Below, one piece after another: positions 8,890 through 17,267 of a DNA stretch of 32,212 nt (position 1 is the stretch's first letter; each line of letters opens with the position of its first letter). The position numbers and the translations under genes are program-made. This stretch comes from Anaerolineae bacterium. GTDB lineage: Bacteria; Chloroflexota; Anaerolineae; Aggregatilineales; UBA2796. The stretch covers positions 1 through 32,212 of the forward strand of contig JAHBVK010000064.1 in assembly GCA_019637555.1 (NCBI GenBank). The letters run 5' to 3'. The notes beneath the pieces are model-generated. The model saw only the letters and a list, made by a program, of their open reading frames with translations. It did no database searches and was not told the DNA's origin.

Positions 8890-8920
8890 TGGTGCCATCG
8901 GGTCGTTAGTGGAGGAGATC

Positions 8921-9307
8921 ATGTTTAAGGAAACCCCCGCATTCTCAGGTTTTTCCGTCGGCGATATCCCCGCTGCCAAGGAGTTCTATAGCAAAACATT
9001 GGGCTTGAATGTCTCTGAGCATAACGGGATGCTGACTCTGCATCTGGCAAGCGGCGCGAATGTGTTGATCTACCCTAAGCCGGATCATACGCCAGCGACC
9101 TTCACGATCCTTAATTTTCCGGTAGCTGACGTGGAAAAGACGGTGGACGATCTGATTAAGCGCGGCGTCAAGTTCCAGATTTACGACTATCCCGATCTCA
9201 AGACCGATGCGAAGGGCATCGCCAGAGGCAATGGCGGACCAACCATCGCGTGGTTCAAAGACCCCGCTGGCAACATACTATCGGTGCTGGAAGCGGATGG
9301 GATGTAG
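8921..9307 (+). CDS. VOC (glyoxalase/bleomycin-resistance) family protein
   Basis: The 128-residue protein starts at the ATG at 8921, directly behind GGAGGAG; a GTG at 8909 is in frame but overlaps that ribosome site. The pattern SGFSVGDIPAAKEFYSKTLG at the N-terminus and TIAWFKDPAGNILSVLE at the C-terminus is typical of single-unit VOC proteins that form paired beta-alpha-beta-beta-beta modules. Family members include glyoxalases, dioxygenases and drug-binding proteins, and the sequence alone does not choose between them. The terminal Glu (SVLE) is at the usual metal-ligand position. The gene is monocistronic, with its own promoter. Confidence 0.88.
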   Translation: MFKETPAFSGFSVGDIPAAKEFYSKTLGLNVSEHNGMLTLHLASGANVLIYPKPDHTPATFTILNFPVADVEKTVDDLIKRGVKFQIYDYPDLKTDAKGIARGNGGPTIAWFKDPAGNILSVLEADGM

Positions 9308-9309
9308 AC

Positions 9310-9335
9310 AAAAAACCCGGAGCTTCAGCTCCGGG
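9310..9335 (-). terminator. Hairpin with T-run on the minus strand, downstream of ligA
   Basis: CCCGGAGC and GCTCCGGG form a perfect 8-bp stem (9316-9335) around TTCA. On the minus strand it is followed by six T residues (9315-9310), so it can end transcription arriving from ligA. On the plus strand it lies just after the VOC stop but has no T-run. Confidence 0.7.
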
Positions 9336-9374
9336 CTGCATTAGTAGTGCTTACGTCTACAGACTGATAGTTTT

Positions 9375-9425
9375 AGCACCGTTTACGGTGCTTCGTTCTT
9401 ATAGCCGGATGCTTTAGCGTCCGGC
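9375..9425. repeat. Two further tetraloop hairpins (REP-like palindromes)
   Basis: AGCACCG-TTTA-CGGTGCT (9375-9392) is a perfect 7-bp stem. GCCGGATGC-TTTA-GCGTCCGGC (9404-9425) is a 9-bp stem with one G-T pair. With the hairpin at 9316-9335 they make three palindromes with TTYA loops within 110 bases between VOC and ligA. The stems differ in sequence. Confidence 0.65.
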
Positions 9426-9432
9426 GATGGTG

Positions 9433-11547
9433 TTAGGTTGCGCTGTCGCCATTGGTCAATAACGCCTTCAACCCGTCCTCATCGATCACTTTGACGCCAA
9501 GCTCCGTCGCCTTATCCAACTTGCTGCCCGCTGACTCGCCCGCGACCACGTAACTGGTTTTCTTACTCACCGAACCGCTGACTTTGCCGCCGTTCGCTTC
9601 GATCAGCGCAGCCGCGTCATCGCGGGTCATGGTCGGCAGTGTGCCGGTCAGCACGAAGGTGAGTCCAGCTAATAGTGTTGATTGCGGTGCGACTTCCTCG
9701 CCCTCAGTTTGCACGCCAGCAGCGATCAGCTTATCCACCAGTCGGCTGCTGCGCGGCTGCGCGAACCAATCGATCACCGTTTGCGCCGTCGATTCCCCGA
9801 CGCCGGGGATAGCGTCGAGTTGTTCCAGCGTAGCAGCGCGAAGTTTCTCCAGTGAGGGGAAATATTTGATCAGCAGCCGCGCCACTGTCGAGCCGACGCC
9901 GGGGATGCCCAGCGACATGACCACGCGATCCAGCGGGCGGTGTTTAGCCGCTTCCAGATTCTTGAGCAGGTTCTGGATTTTCGTCTCGGCGTAACCCTCT
10001 AACGATTCCAGCTTGTCGGCAGTCAGGGCGAATAAATCTGCCTCGTCCTTGATCAAGCCCGCATCCAGTAGTTGACGCACACCTTTGCTGCCCAAACCGT
10101 CGATGTCCATTAAGCCGCGTGCGGCGAAATATTCGATGGATCGGGCGACGCGCTCAGGACATTCGGGATTGCTGCAAAAATAGTGGACTTCGCCTTCTTT
10201 GTGGATCACAGGGGAATGGCAAACCGGACATTCGGTGGGCGGCAGGATTTCTTGCTCGTCGCCAGTCCGCGCCGCCAGAATCGGACCGATCACGAAGGGG
10301 ATCACCTCGCCAGCGCGTTTGATCATCACCCGATCCCCGATGCGGACATCCTTGCGTTTCACATCATCGAAGTTATTCAGCGTTGCCTGACGGATCGTCG
10401 CTCCGCTGACGAAAACAGGTTCCAACTCCGCGTTGGGGATCAACACACCCGTGCGCCCGACATTGACCGTCACGCCGATCAACTTGGTGCTGACTTCTTC
10501 CGGCGGGAACTTATATGCCAGCGCACCGCGCGGATTCTTGCCCACCACGCCGAGCGATTCGTACATCTGGTGGCTATCGATCTTGATCACCAGCCCATCG
10601 ATCTCGAAGTCTAGATCGTGGCGGCGCGACTCGAAATCCTTGATGTACTTGATCATTGTTTCCAGATCGTCGAAGTAGCGGATGTCGCGGCTGACGCGAA
10701 AGCCAAGCGCCTCCAGATATTGCAGCGTGGCGTATTGTCCACGCGGGAGATCGCTGTCGGGATCTGCGTAGACGATGCCAAACGCATACATGGTCAGCGG
10801 GCGCGTGGAGGTGATCCTAGCGTCGAGCTGCTTAAGCGCACCGCTGGCGGTATTGCGGGCGTTGACGTAGCGCACTTCATCGCCTTCGCCGCGCATTTTT
10901 TCCTGAAACGCCTTGAAATCCTGTTTGTGGATGATCACTTCACCGCGCACCACGAATTTGGCGGGTGGCTTGGGTACAGCCGCGTTGGGATCAATGGGGA
11001 TGCGCAGCGGCACGGTACGCACGGTGCGGATATTGGCGGTCACGTCGTCGCCCACGAAACCATCGCCGCGCGTTGCGCCCAGAGTCAGCACGCCGTCGGT
11101 GTAGGTGATCACCACCGTCAAGCCATCGAATTTAGGCTCTACGGTATAGCTAAGTTTGGCAGTGGTGTCAGAAACCTTGAGCACGCGATCTACCCAACTG
11201 CGGATTTCCGCTTCGCTGTACGCCTTCGCCAGACTGAGTGTCGGCGCAAGATGCGTGACTTTAGGTAGGCGTTCATCCAGATCGCTGCCGACGCGCTGCG
11301 TCGGCGAGTCCGGCGTGACCAGTTCGGGATGCGCTTTCTCAATGGCGTCTAACTCGTCGAACAGCGCGTCATACTCGGAGTCGGAGATCAGCGGCTCGCT
11401 GAGGACGGAATAACGATAGTTGTGATAGCGCAGCTGTTCCCGCAGATCGACGGCGCGTTTGGACAATGCCTCGACTTCGGCGGAACCAGTCAACTGTGCT
11501 GAAAGATCGGCAGTCTCTGTCGATGTATCCGGTACAGGATCGGTCAC
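9433..11547 (-). CDS. ligA: NAD+-dependent DNA ligase LigA
   Basis: LigA seals nicks during replication and repair by transferring AMP from NAD+ to an active-site lysine. I choose the GTG at 11547, which overlaps the stop of the upstream gene as GTGA and has GGAGG ten bases before it; this gives 705 residues, slightly longer than the usual 670. The adenylation domain contains VEPKFDGL with the nucleophile Lys139. A Cys4 zinc finger follows (Cys440, Cys443, Cys458, Cys463), then helix-hairpin-helix repeats (GLGSKGVRQLL, IPGVGSTVARLL, IPGVGESTAQTV) and a C-terminal BRCT domain (GLTFVLTGTLP, GGKVSGSVSKKTSYVV). All key parts are present, so the enzyme should be active. It is the last gene of an overlapping operon with polX and an SH3b membrane protein. 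Confidence 0.97.
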   Translation of the reverse strand: MTDPVPDTSTETADLSAQLTGSAEVEALSKRAVDLREQLRYHNYRYSVLSEPLISDSEYDALFDELDAIEKAHPELVTPDSPTQRVGSDLDERLPKVTHLAPTLSLAKAYSEAEIRSWVDRVLKVSDTTAKLSYTVEPKFDGLTVVITYTDGVLTLGATRGDGFVGDDVTANIRTVRTVPLRIPIDPNAAVPKPPAKFVVRGEVIIHKQDFKAFQEKMRGEGDEVRYVNARNTASGALKQLDARITSTRPLTMYAFGIVYADPDSDLPRGQYATLQYLEALGFRVSRDIRYFDDLETMIKYIKDFESRRHDLDFEIDGLVIKIDSHQMYESLGVVGKNPRGALAYKFPPEEVSTKLIGVTVNVGRTGVLIPNAELEPVFVSGATIRQATLNNFDDVKRKDVRIGDRVMIKRAGEVIPFVIGPILAARTGDEQEILPPTECPVCHSPVIHKEGEVHYFCSNPECPERVARSIEYFAARGLMDIDGLGSKGVRQLLDAGLIKDEADLFALTADKLESLEGYAETKIQNLLKNLEAAKHRPLDRVVMSLGIPGVGSTVARLLIKYFPSLEKLRAATLEQLDAIPGVGESTAQTVIDWFAQPRSSRLVDKLIAAGVQTEGEEVAPQSTLLAGLTFVLTGTLPTMTRDDAAALIEANGGKVSGSVSKKTSYVVAGESAGSKLDKATELGVKVIDEDGLKALLTNGDSAT

Positions 11548-12479
11548 GGCGATAGAACCTCCAGAAAATCGCGGGATGCCCAGCCGCTGCGCGTTTCGTC
11601 GCTGGCGCTCTGAATGAACCACCACTCGATCCCGCTGGCAGTTTGTGGCTGCTCCAACAGTTTGAATTCCTCGTTTTCGGCAGCACGGAACTTGATCACG
11701 GCGTCCGTGCCGGGGCTGGCACGCACGTTTAAGCCCGCCTCGCCTACACCAACCACTTTGACCGTAGCGCCTACCTGAAATTGTCCCGGCGGCTGCGTGC
11801 CCGTTGGCGCGATGGTCGGCAGCGGTGGAGGCGCGGTTGCGCCCGGAACGGCGGGAATCGCGGTCGGTGTGGCTGGCGGTCCTACGGTGTACGTAGAGGT
11901 GATCACTACCACCATCGGCGTCGATCCGCCCGGCGTATTGTTACCACCTAAATAACCGACTACCGCCCACGCGCCGACGGCAGCCGCGCCTACGAAAATC
12001 ACGAGGATCAGCAGTGACCACCACGGCAAATACAAGCCGCTTTCGCGTTTACTCTTGGGCTTGCCCGATGCGCCAGTAGTGGAACGGACTCGCGGCGGTA
12101 CGTTTGCCTGCGGCAGCGGCTGGCGTGCGCTGCCCGTAGATCGGCGCGGTTCTACTGGCTCCGAGCGCGGCGTTGAACGCGGGGTACTGCGTGCTGCATT
12201 CGTGCTGGATCGACGCGGCGGGTCTTCGTCCATCGGCGCGATCAGCGGGCGGCTGTAAGTTACCGGAATATCGTCTTCGGGCAGCGGCGGCGGACTGCGT
12301 CGCGCGGGAGTCGATCCGCTGGTGTCGATGGTACGGCGGGGGATGGCGCTGCTGCTGCCGCTGCTGCCCGCTCGATCCCGTCCCATCTCCGGCGGCGACT
12401 GCGGGCGCGTGCGGTAACTTGTCGGCGTATCTTCTTCCGGGAATTCGCTGTTGTAGTCGAACTGATCGTCGTTTGTCAT
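11544..12479 (-). CDS. Membrane protein with disordered N-terminus and C-terminal SH3b domain
   Basis: The ATG at 12479 overlaps the polX stop (ATGA), giving 311 residues; a GTG at 12491 is in frame but lies inside polX. Residues 1-150 are polar and low complexity, rich in Ser, Pro and Arg, and probably disordered in the cytoplasm. One membrane helix spans about 155-178 (SLLILVIFVGAAAVGAWAVV). A Thr/Pro linker (about 180-232) leads to a bacterial SH3 domain at about 234-310 (GEAGLNVRASPGTDAVI, WWFIQSA, GWASRDFLEVL), a fold that often binds cell wall. It has no obvious DNA role, yet it is sandwiched between two DNA repair genes with four-base overlaps on both sides. Confidence 0.85.
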   Translation of the reverse strand: MTNDDQFDYNSEFPEEDTPTSYRTRPQSPPEMGRDRAGSSGSSSAIPRRTIDTSGSTPARRSPPPLPEDDIPVTYSRPLIAPMDEDPPRRSSTNAARSTPRSTPRSEPVEPRRSTGSARQPLPQANVPPRVRSTTGASGKPKSKRESGLYLPWWSLLILVIFVGAAAVGAWAVVGYLGGNNTPGGSTPMVVVITSTYTVGPPATPTAIPAVPGATAPPPLPTIAPTGTQPPGQFQVGATVKVVGVGEAGLNVRASPGTDAVIKFRAAENEEFKLLEQPQTASGIEWWFIQSASDETRSGWASRDFLEVLSP

Positions 12480-14233
12480 CGCTTTAACCACCTGACGAAT
12501 TCATCCGTTGACCAAGTGTTGATCACGTCCGTCGCTTTGACCCAACCACGCCGCGCGGTGGCGATGCCGTAGCGCAATAACTCGAACTCATCCGGCGCGT
12601 GGGCGTCGCAGTCAATTGCCAACTTGATGCCCAGTTCGACGGCGCGACGAGCGTGCGCGTCATCCAGATCGAGGCGGTGCGGATTGGCGTTGATCTCCAA
12701 CACGGTGTCAGTCTCTTTGGCGGCGGCGAATACGGCGTCCATATCCAGATCAGCAGGTTCCCGATCCGGTATCAACTGCCCGCGCGGATGCCCGATCATA
12801 TCGACGTGCGGGTTACGGATCGCGTTGAGCAGCCGCTGTGTGATCACCGCGCGTTCCTGCCGCAGACTGACGTGCAGCGAAGCAATCACGAAATCGAGTT
12901 CCGCCAGTACCTCATCGGGATAATCGAGGTTGCCATCGGCGCGGATTTCCATTTCCACACCCTGAAAGACGCGGAAGTTGTGCGCCGCGCTCATCTCGGC
13001 GTCCACTTTGCGGATTTCCTCGCGCTGAGCCAGCAAACGCTCTACGGTCAAACCGTTGGCGATGCCCAAGCTCTGCGTGTGATCGGTGATGCAGATGTGC
13101 TGGAAGCCGCGCAGTCGCGCCCGTTCCGCCATTTCACGCACGGTCAGCTTGCCGTCGCTCCACTCCGTGTGCATATGCAGATCGCTTTTGATATCCCCGA
13201 TCTCGATCAGGCGCGGCAGTTGGTGTGCTCGTGCCGCCTCGATCTCACCGCGATCCTCACGCAGTTCCGGTGGAATCCAGTCTAAGCCAAGCTGCTGATA
13301 GACTTCTTCTTCCTTCTCGCAGAGGATTTGCTTACCGCTGCCATCGGTGGCGGTGAATGCCCACTCGTTGAGCGTATAGCCTTGCTCCTGCGCCAGCGCC
13401 CGCAGAGTGATATTGTGCGCTTGACTACCCGTGAAATAGACCAGTGCCGCACCGTAATTTTCCGGTGGCAGCACGCGCAGATCGCATTGCAAGCCGTTAA
13501 GCAGTTCGACGGAGCTTTTGGTCGGACCGTGACCGTGAATCGTCGCCACGTTGGGCATGTTCACGAACAAGTCCATGATCGGCGCGGCATCGCGGGAGCA
13601 AACCAGTAGATCGAGATCGCCAATAGTGGCACGTCCACGCCGTGTGCTGCCCGCCACATTGCCCCACAGCGCCTGTGGCAGCGCCAATAATTGAGCGAGG
13701 ATGCCTTCGGCGGTGCTGGTAGCGATATCAATGCGGACGCGGGAACTCTGGCGGGAGAGTGCCTCGATCCCTTCGATGATCTTCTTTTCGCTTTTCGCGC
13801 CCATACCGGGCAGCGGAGCTAATCTACCTTCGCGGGCGGCGGCTTCCAGTTCGGGGACGGTGCTGATGCCTAGCTCCTTATAGAACTGCATCGCTTTCTT
13901 AGGTCCCACCCCGTTGATACGCAGCACACTAACCAGCGTTTCGGGTAATTCTGCTTTGAGTTTGTTGAGGAAAGTGAGTTCGCCGGTGGTCAGCAGTTCG
14001 GTGATCTTCTCCGCCAGCGTGCCACCTACGTTGTCGATGCTCTCTAACTGTCCCTCAGCATAGACGGTCTTGATGTCGCGGGGTAGTTCGCGGATGGACT
14101 CAGCGGCGCGGCGGTAAGCGAGGATGCGGTGGATGATCTCGCCTTTGAGTTGCAGCATATCGGCGACAGTATCAAATACATCGGCAATGTCGCGGTTGCT
14201 CAGGCTGCTTGGCGGACGCTCAGAATCGGTCAC
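12476..14233 (-). CDS. polX: Family X DNA polymerase with PHP exonuclease domain (PolX)
   Basis: Bacterial PolX fills short gaps in base excision repair and its PHP domain gives a metal-dependent 3'-5' exonuclease. The GTG at 14233 follows AGGGGAG by seven bases and gives 585 residues, the usual family length. A helix-hairpin-helix stretch is seen at about 101-120 (VLRINGVGPKKAMQFY), and a second at LAPLPGMGAKS. The nucleotidyl-transfer site has GSTRRGRATIGDLDLL with Asp206 and Asp208, and a third Asp251 (CDLRVLP). The PHP domain starts near 350 with DLHMHTEWSDG (His353, His355) and continues with ITDHTQSLG, GVEMEIRADG, IGHPRG and DCDAHAPDE, so its metal ligands look complete. It is first in the operon with the SH3b gene and ligA. 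Confidence 0.95.
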   Translation of the reverse strand: MTDSERPPSSLSNRDIADVFDTVADMLQLKGEIIHRILAYRRAAESIRELPRDIKTVYAEGQLESIDNVGGTLAEKITELLTTGELTFLNKLKAELPETLVSVLRINGVGPKKAMQFYKELGISTVPELEAAAREGRLAPLPGMGAKSEKKIIEGIEALSRQSSRVRIDIATSTAEGILAQLLALPQALWGNVAGSTRRGRATIGDLDLLVCSRDAAPIMDLFVNMPNVATIHGHGPTKSSVELLNGLQCDLRVLPPENYGAALVYFTGSQAHNITLRALAQEQGYTLNEWAFTATDGSGKQILCEKEEEVYQQLGLDWIPPELREDRGEIEAARAHQLPRLIEIGDIKSDLHMHTEWSDGKLTVREMAERARLRGFQHICITDHTQSLGIANGLTVERLLAQREEIRKVDAEMSAAHNFRVFQGVEMEIRADGNLDYPDEVLAELDFVIASLHVSLRQERAVITQRLLNAIRNPHVDMIGHPRGQLIPDREPADLDMDAVFAAAKETDTVLEINANPHRLDLDDAHARRAVELGIKLAIDCDAHAPDEFELLRYGIATARRGWVKATDVINTWSTDEFVRWLKR

Positions 14234-14266
14234 GGCTGTGCTCCCCTCCCTTACACAACGCGGGAT

Positions 14267-14275
14267 AGTATAGCA
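14267..14275 (-). promoter_or_regulatory. Putative extended -10 promoter of the polX operon
   Basis: The minus strand reads TGCTATACT, an extended -10 (TGn plus TATACT at 14272-14267), about 33 bases before the polX GTG. No good -35 is seen, as is common for extended -10 promoters. Confidence 0.45.
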
Positions 14276-14400
14276 CCTTTGTGCTGTTCGCACCGTACCC
14301 TTCCGCAGCTCTAGTTACACTATCCGCGGACGCTTCTCCGGCGCTGGTGACGCGCTGCAATAACACAGCAGTATCAGCGCCAGAGCAGGGTTTTTCGTTT

Positions 14401-15714
14401 CTAAGCGGTTGGAGTGACGTTAGTGGACGACTCCAATTGCGAATGCTGCTTTCGCGGATCGGCAAGCCCCAAACTGAGTACCGCGCCGATCAGGGCGATG
14501 GCGAGCGAGACGCCGAACAGCACCGGATAAGAGTGCGTGGCGTTGAGGATGAAGCCGCCGATCAGCGGTGCGGCATTGCCGATAGCGCTGATGGTGTTGG
14601 TCAAGCCGATGTAGATCGGGCGGCGATCTGGCGTGGCGTAGGTGATCACATAGTCGAAGACGCCCGACGCAAATGATCCACTGATAGCACCGAGCAGCAC
14701 ATAGCAGATATGCAGTCCGGTAACGCTGCCTGTGCTGACGCTGAACAGGGCGGCGATGGTCATCGAGAGGGTACAGGCGGCGACCAGCCACATCACGGCA
14801 CGCGGTCCGAAGCGGCGGCTGATCTGAGTGTTCAACAGTGATATCGTCGCATTGCCAATGGTCATCAGCAAGATCGAGTCGCCCACCAGTTGGCTGCTCT
14901 CCACCTTGAGGATGTCCGTCCCGAAGATCACGTAGAACGGCACTGCCACCGAGACGAAATCTAGGGCGAGGCGGGCGATGGTGAAATAGCGAAAGCGGCT
15001 ATCTTCCCGCAGCACCTTAAAGATAAAAGGGACGAACTGGCGCAGCGTCGGACCCGGTTCCATCGGTGTGATCTGTTCTTCTTCGCGCACCGAGGAGAGC
15101 GCCACTCCAGCGGCGACGAAACAGATGCCAGCGATGCCAAATAACCACACATAGTTAGTGGGGAAGGCAGGTGCTTCAGGAGCCAGCAAACGCCGTACGA
15201 TCTCCCGCGCTCCAATTGCACCCAATGCCACAGCAAACTGCCCCATTCCAAAAATGGTAGCGCGTGCTTTGGGTGTCAACGCGCTGCCTGTCATATCTGC
15301 CCAGACGATAGTTATCAGCGCATCGCCCACCCAGAACAGGGCGTAACAGACTAAGAAGGTGATCAGGATCAAGGTGGGATTGGTGTTGCCGATCACCGCG
15401 ATGATCATTGCCATCAACGGGATCAGCAGGCGGAAAGGAATCGAGGCAAACAGAAAAGGCTTACGGCGAGTGCGTCTAGAGATCAACTGTGAGAAAAATA
15501 GCTGTGGCGCGTTGACGCAGAACGTCGCAAGAGTACCTGCCAACCCGATGATGCGCGCATCGTCGGTAAGGCGGTTGATGAACTCCGGCACTACGGAGTT
15601 TGGACTAAGCAGATTCATGCTGATCCCAAAGACCACGAAATCGAATAGGAACAGCGGAAAATTCCAGCGCAAGTGGCGCAGTGTGGTGCTTTCAGGTTGT
15701 GCAGTCGTTGCCAT
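14401..15714 (-). CDS. Major facilitator superfamily (MFS) transporter
   Basis: The protein of 437 residues (ATG at 15714) is hydrophobic throughout, with about 11-12 predicted membrane helices, and has the inter-helix basic loop SRRTRRKPF between helices 2 and 3 that corresponds to the MFS motif A region. A longer central loop is seen around REEEQITPMEPGPT, as expected between the two six-helix halves. Substrate cannot be told from the sequence; drug or small-metabolite export is the usual guess for such single genes. The ribosome site is weak, and a TTG at 15747 would add eleven residues. It lies upstream of polX on the same strand, but polX has a separate promoter candidate. Confidence 0.85.
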   Translation of the reverse strand: MATTAQPESTTLRHLRWNFPLFLFDFVVFGISMNLLSPNSVVPEFINRLTDDARIIGLAGTLATFCVNAPQLFFSQLISRRTRRKPFLFASIPFRLLIPLMAMIIAVIGNTNPTLILITFLVCYALFWVGDALITIVWADMTGSALTPKARATIFGMGQFAVALGAIGAREIVRRLLAPEAPAFPTNYVWLFGIAGICFVAAGVALSSVREEEQITPMEPGPTLRQFVPFIFKVLREDSRFRYFTIARLALDFVSVAVPFYVIFGTDILKVESSQLVGDSILLMTIGNATISLLNTQISRRFGPRAVMWLVAACTLSMTIAALFSVSTGSVTGLHICYVLLGAISGSFASGVFDYVITYATPDRRPIYIGLTNTISAIGNAAPLIGGFILNATHSYPVLFGVSLAIALIGAVLSLGLADPRKQHSQLESSTNVTPTA

Positions 15715-15738
15715 TGGGTTCCAAATTTTGATGAGGGA

Positions 15739-15792
15739 GGCGAACAAATGTATAGGTAACTATGATGCTATCACTGCCCTTAGTTGTTCGCC
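15739..15792. promoter_or_regulatory. Inverted repeat flanking the presumed MFS promoter region
   Basis: GGCGAACAA (15739-15747) and TTGTTCGCC (15784-15792) are perfect 9-bp inverted copies 36 bases apart. On the minus strand a -10-like TATACA lies between them, just before the MFS start. Such spacing could hold a repressor dimer of dimers, or form a stem in the leader. Confidence 0.45.
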
Positions 15793-15832
15793 AGATTCAC
15801 CTACAACCACGCTGGAGGCAATTGTTTTTTCG

Positions 15833-16444
15833 CTAGTCTGATGGGTAAATGCGGTCTTTGTTGAGGTTTACTCTGCTCATGGTCAGCGTTTCCTGCTTGC
15901 CCTGTTCGGCAGAACGTTTCTTGCGCGGATACAGGAACACGCCGTAGATTAGCAAGCCAACCGCGCCGATGAATGCCATTGATACCACCGCGCACAGCGA
16001 AGCGAGGATCAACCGTGAGCGCATATCTAAAGGGATGCGGAACGCTTCGTTGTTTGGCTCCTCCGGCAGACGCACAACCAGCGGGAACTCCTGCGCGATC
16101 TGATCTTGCGGCTGCGGCGTAAACACAATTGGATCGGCGGTAGCGGGCGTAAAATCTGGACTGTTGATTAGCAGTGTGTATTCCACGCCGCTGGGTAAAG
16201 CCTCGAAGCAGTGCGGCGCGCTGTTCTCGGTCACGTAGTTGGTCACGATCACGCCGGGGGGGACGCTCAGACTCAGGTTGACGTCGGGCAGACCGCTTTC
16301 ATCGGCATCACGCTGACCGTTACCGTTGGCATCCAGATAGACGCCGACGCACAACGTCGCCAAGCCCTGCGCTTCAGCAGTGGCAGGTACGGCGGTGATC
16401 AGGATCACTAGAATGGCAAGCAGCGCGAGGATCGATGAGCGCAT
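15833..16444 (-). CDS. Secreted, membrane-anchored SdrD B-like domain protein
   Basis: The protein of 203 residues begins with a signal peptide (MRSSILALLAILVILITAVPA). Residues about 36-60 contain VYLDANGNGQRDADESGLPD, the calcium-binding loop pattern of SdrD B-like/CnaB-type surface domains, followed by a beta-rich stretch up to about residue 130. A single membrane helix at about 145-170 is followed by a basic YPRKKR stop-transfer signal and a short polar tail. The topology is therefore one small outside domain with a cytoplasmic tail of about 30 residues. The ATG at 16444 has GGAGGG seven bases upstream. It is a small surface or adhesion-type protein; no partner is evident. Confidence 0.75.
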   Translation of the reverse strand: MRSSILALLAILVILITAVPATAEAQGLATLCVGVYLDANGNGQRDADESGLPDVNLSLSVPPGVIVTNYVTENSAPHCFEALPSGVEYTLLINSPDFTPATADPIVFTPQPQDQIAQEFPLVVRLPEEPNNEAFRIPLDMRSRLILASLCAVVSMAFIGAVGLLIYGVFLYPRKKRSAEQGKQETLTMSRVNLNKDRIYPSD

Positions 16445-16469
16445 GGTATTCCCTCCACGACGAAGGCAG

Positions 16470-16478
16470 ATTATACCA
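16470..16478 (-). promoter_or_regulatory. Extended -10 promoter of the SdrD B-like gene
   Basis: The minus strand has TGGTATAAT, a perfect TATAAT (16475-16470) with the TGn extension, 25 bases before the ATG at 16444. The -35 is poor. Confidence 0.55.
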
Positions 16479-16518
16479 TGCGCTCCGCTTACACCCCGAC
16501 TTTAGGCTGACCCTCGCT

Positions 16519-17142
16519 CTACGGCTGACCCTCGACTACCTGCACTTGCACATTCAATGCCAATGGCGTATCCATCGCGCCGTCAAAAACGATCTCGCTC
16601 AGCGGTTTACGCACCCGTCCGGCAGTTTCGCGCTGCTGCAACTCTTCGTTTAACGCGCCAGTATCGCCATAATAGCCGATGGCGATCACAGTCACCAGAT
16701 CGTATTCAGCGGGGATGTTGAACAACGCCCGTGCCTTTTCCGCATCGTATCCACCCATCTGATGCACGAATAGATCGTGTACTGTCGCTTGTGCGGTCAG
16801 GTTGGCGACTGCCTGCCCCAGATCGTAATAAGCGTGGCGGTTCGGACGCCCCGACGAACTGATCGTCTTGGCAAGCGTCAAGATCAGGATCGGCGCGTTA
16901 CCAGCCCACTCCGAATTGCGTCCCGATAGTGTGCCGAACAAGTTATTGAAAGCGGTCTCGCCGTTGCGCGTGACGAGGAAGCGCCATGGCTGCTCATTAC
17001 CGCCCGATGGTGACCAGCGTGCCGCTTCAAATAAACTGCCGAGAACGTCTGTAGAAATTGCTTTGCGAGAGAACGCGCGGGGACTCCAGCGCCGTTGCAG
17101 CAAATCATGAAGCGGATATTCACTAGTAGCGCGCTTGTCCAT
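16519..17142 (-). CDS. Nitroreductase-family FMN oxidoreductase
   Basis: The protein has 207 residues, typical of the nitroreductase family, which binds FMN as a dimer and uses NAD(P)H to reduce nitro groups, quinones or flavins. The FMN phosphate-binding start RRWSPRAFS (about 17-25) and the segment WSPSGGNEQPWRF (about 43-55) match the family. YYDLGQAVANLTAQATVHDL and IGYYGD near the C-terminal half fit as well. Natural substrate is not clear. The ATG at 17142 has AGGA upstream, and a TATAGT -10 (17197-17192) is seen in the gap shared with the divergent glycosyltransferase. The stop codon lies inside a short 18-base duplication. Confidence 0.9.
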   Translation of the reverse strand: MDKRATSEYPLHDLLQRRWSPRAFSRKAISTDVLGSLFEAARWSPSGGNEQPWRFLVTRNGETAFNNLFGTLSGRNSEWAGNAPILILTLAKTISSSGRPNRHAYYDLGQAVANLTAQATVHDLFVHQMGGYDAEKARALFNIPAEYDLVTVIAIGYYGDTGALNEELQQRETAGRVRKPLSEIVFDGAMDTPLALNVQVQVVEGQP

Positions 17143-17254
17143 AGCTGATGATTTCCTAATGTTGGTTGAGCTTGATTGAACTTATCTTCCCACTATAACG
17201 CTTCGCCGTCCTTGCTGGCGTCCTTTTCCCTGTCCTGATCTCCCGTCCCTTCGT

Positions 17255-17260
17255 TATAAT
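17255..17260 (+). promoter_or_regulatory. Consensus TATAAT -10 immediately before a start codon
   Basis: TATAAT ends seven bases before the ATG at 17268, so the predicted transcription start falls at the start codon. No ribosome-binding site fits between. The -35 is weak. Confidence 0.55.
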
Positions 17261-17267
17261 TCTGCCG

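Noticed and set aside
12599..13285. Plus-strand frame of 228 codons opposite polX
   Set aside because: PolX is certain from its motifs, and the opposite frame shows only His/Asp/Arg-rich shadow sequence.
14281..14400. Possible structured RNA between MFS and polX
   Set aside because: GGCGCTG/CAGCGCC and inner CTGC/GCAG can pair, but loops are large and no known RNA family pattern or T-run is present.
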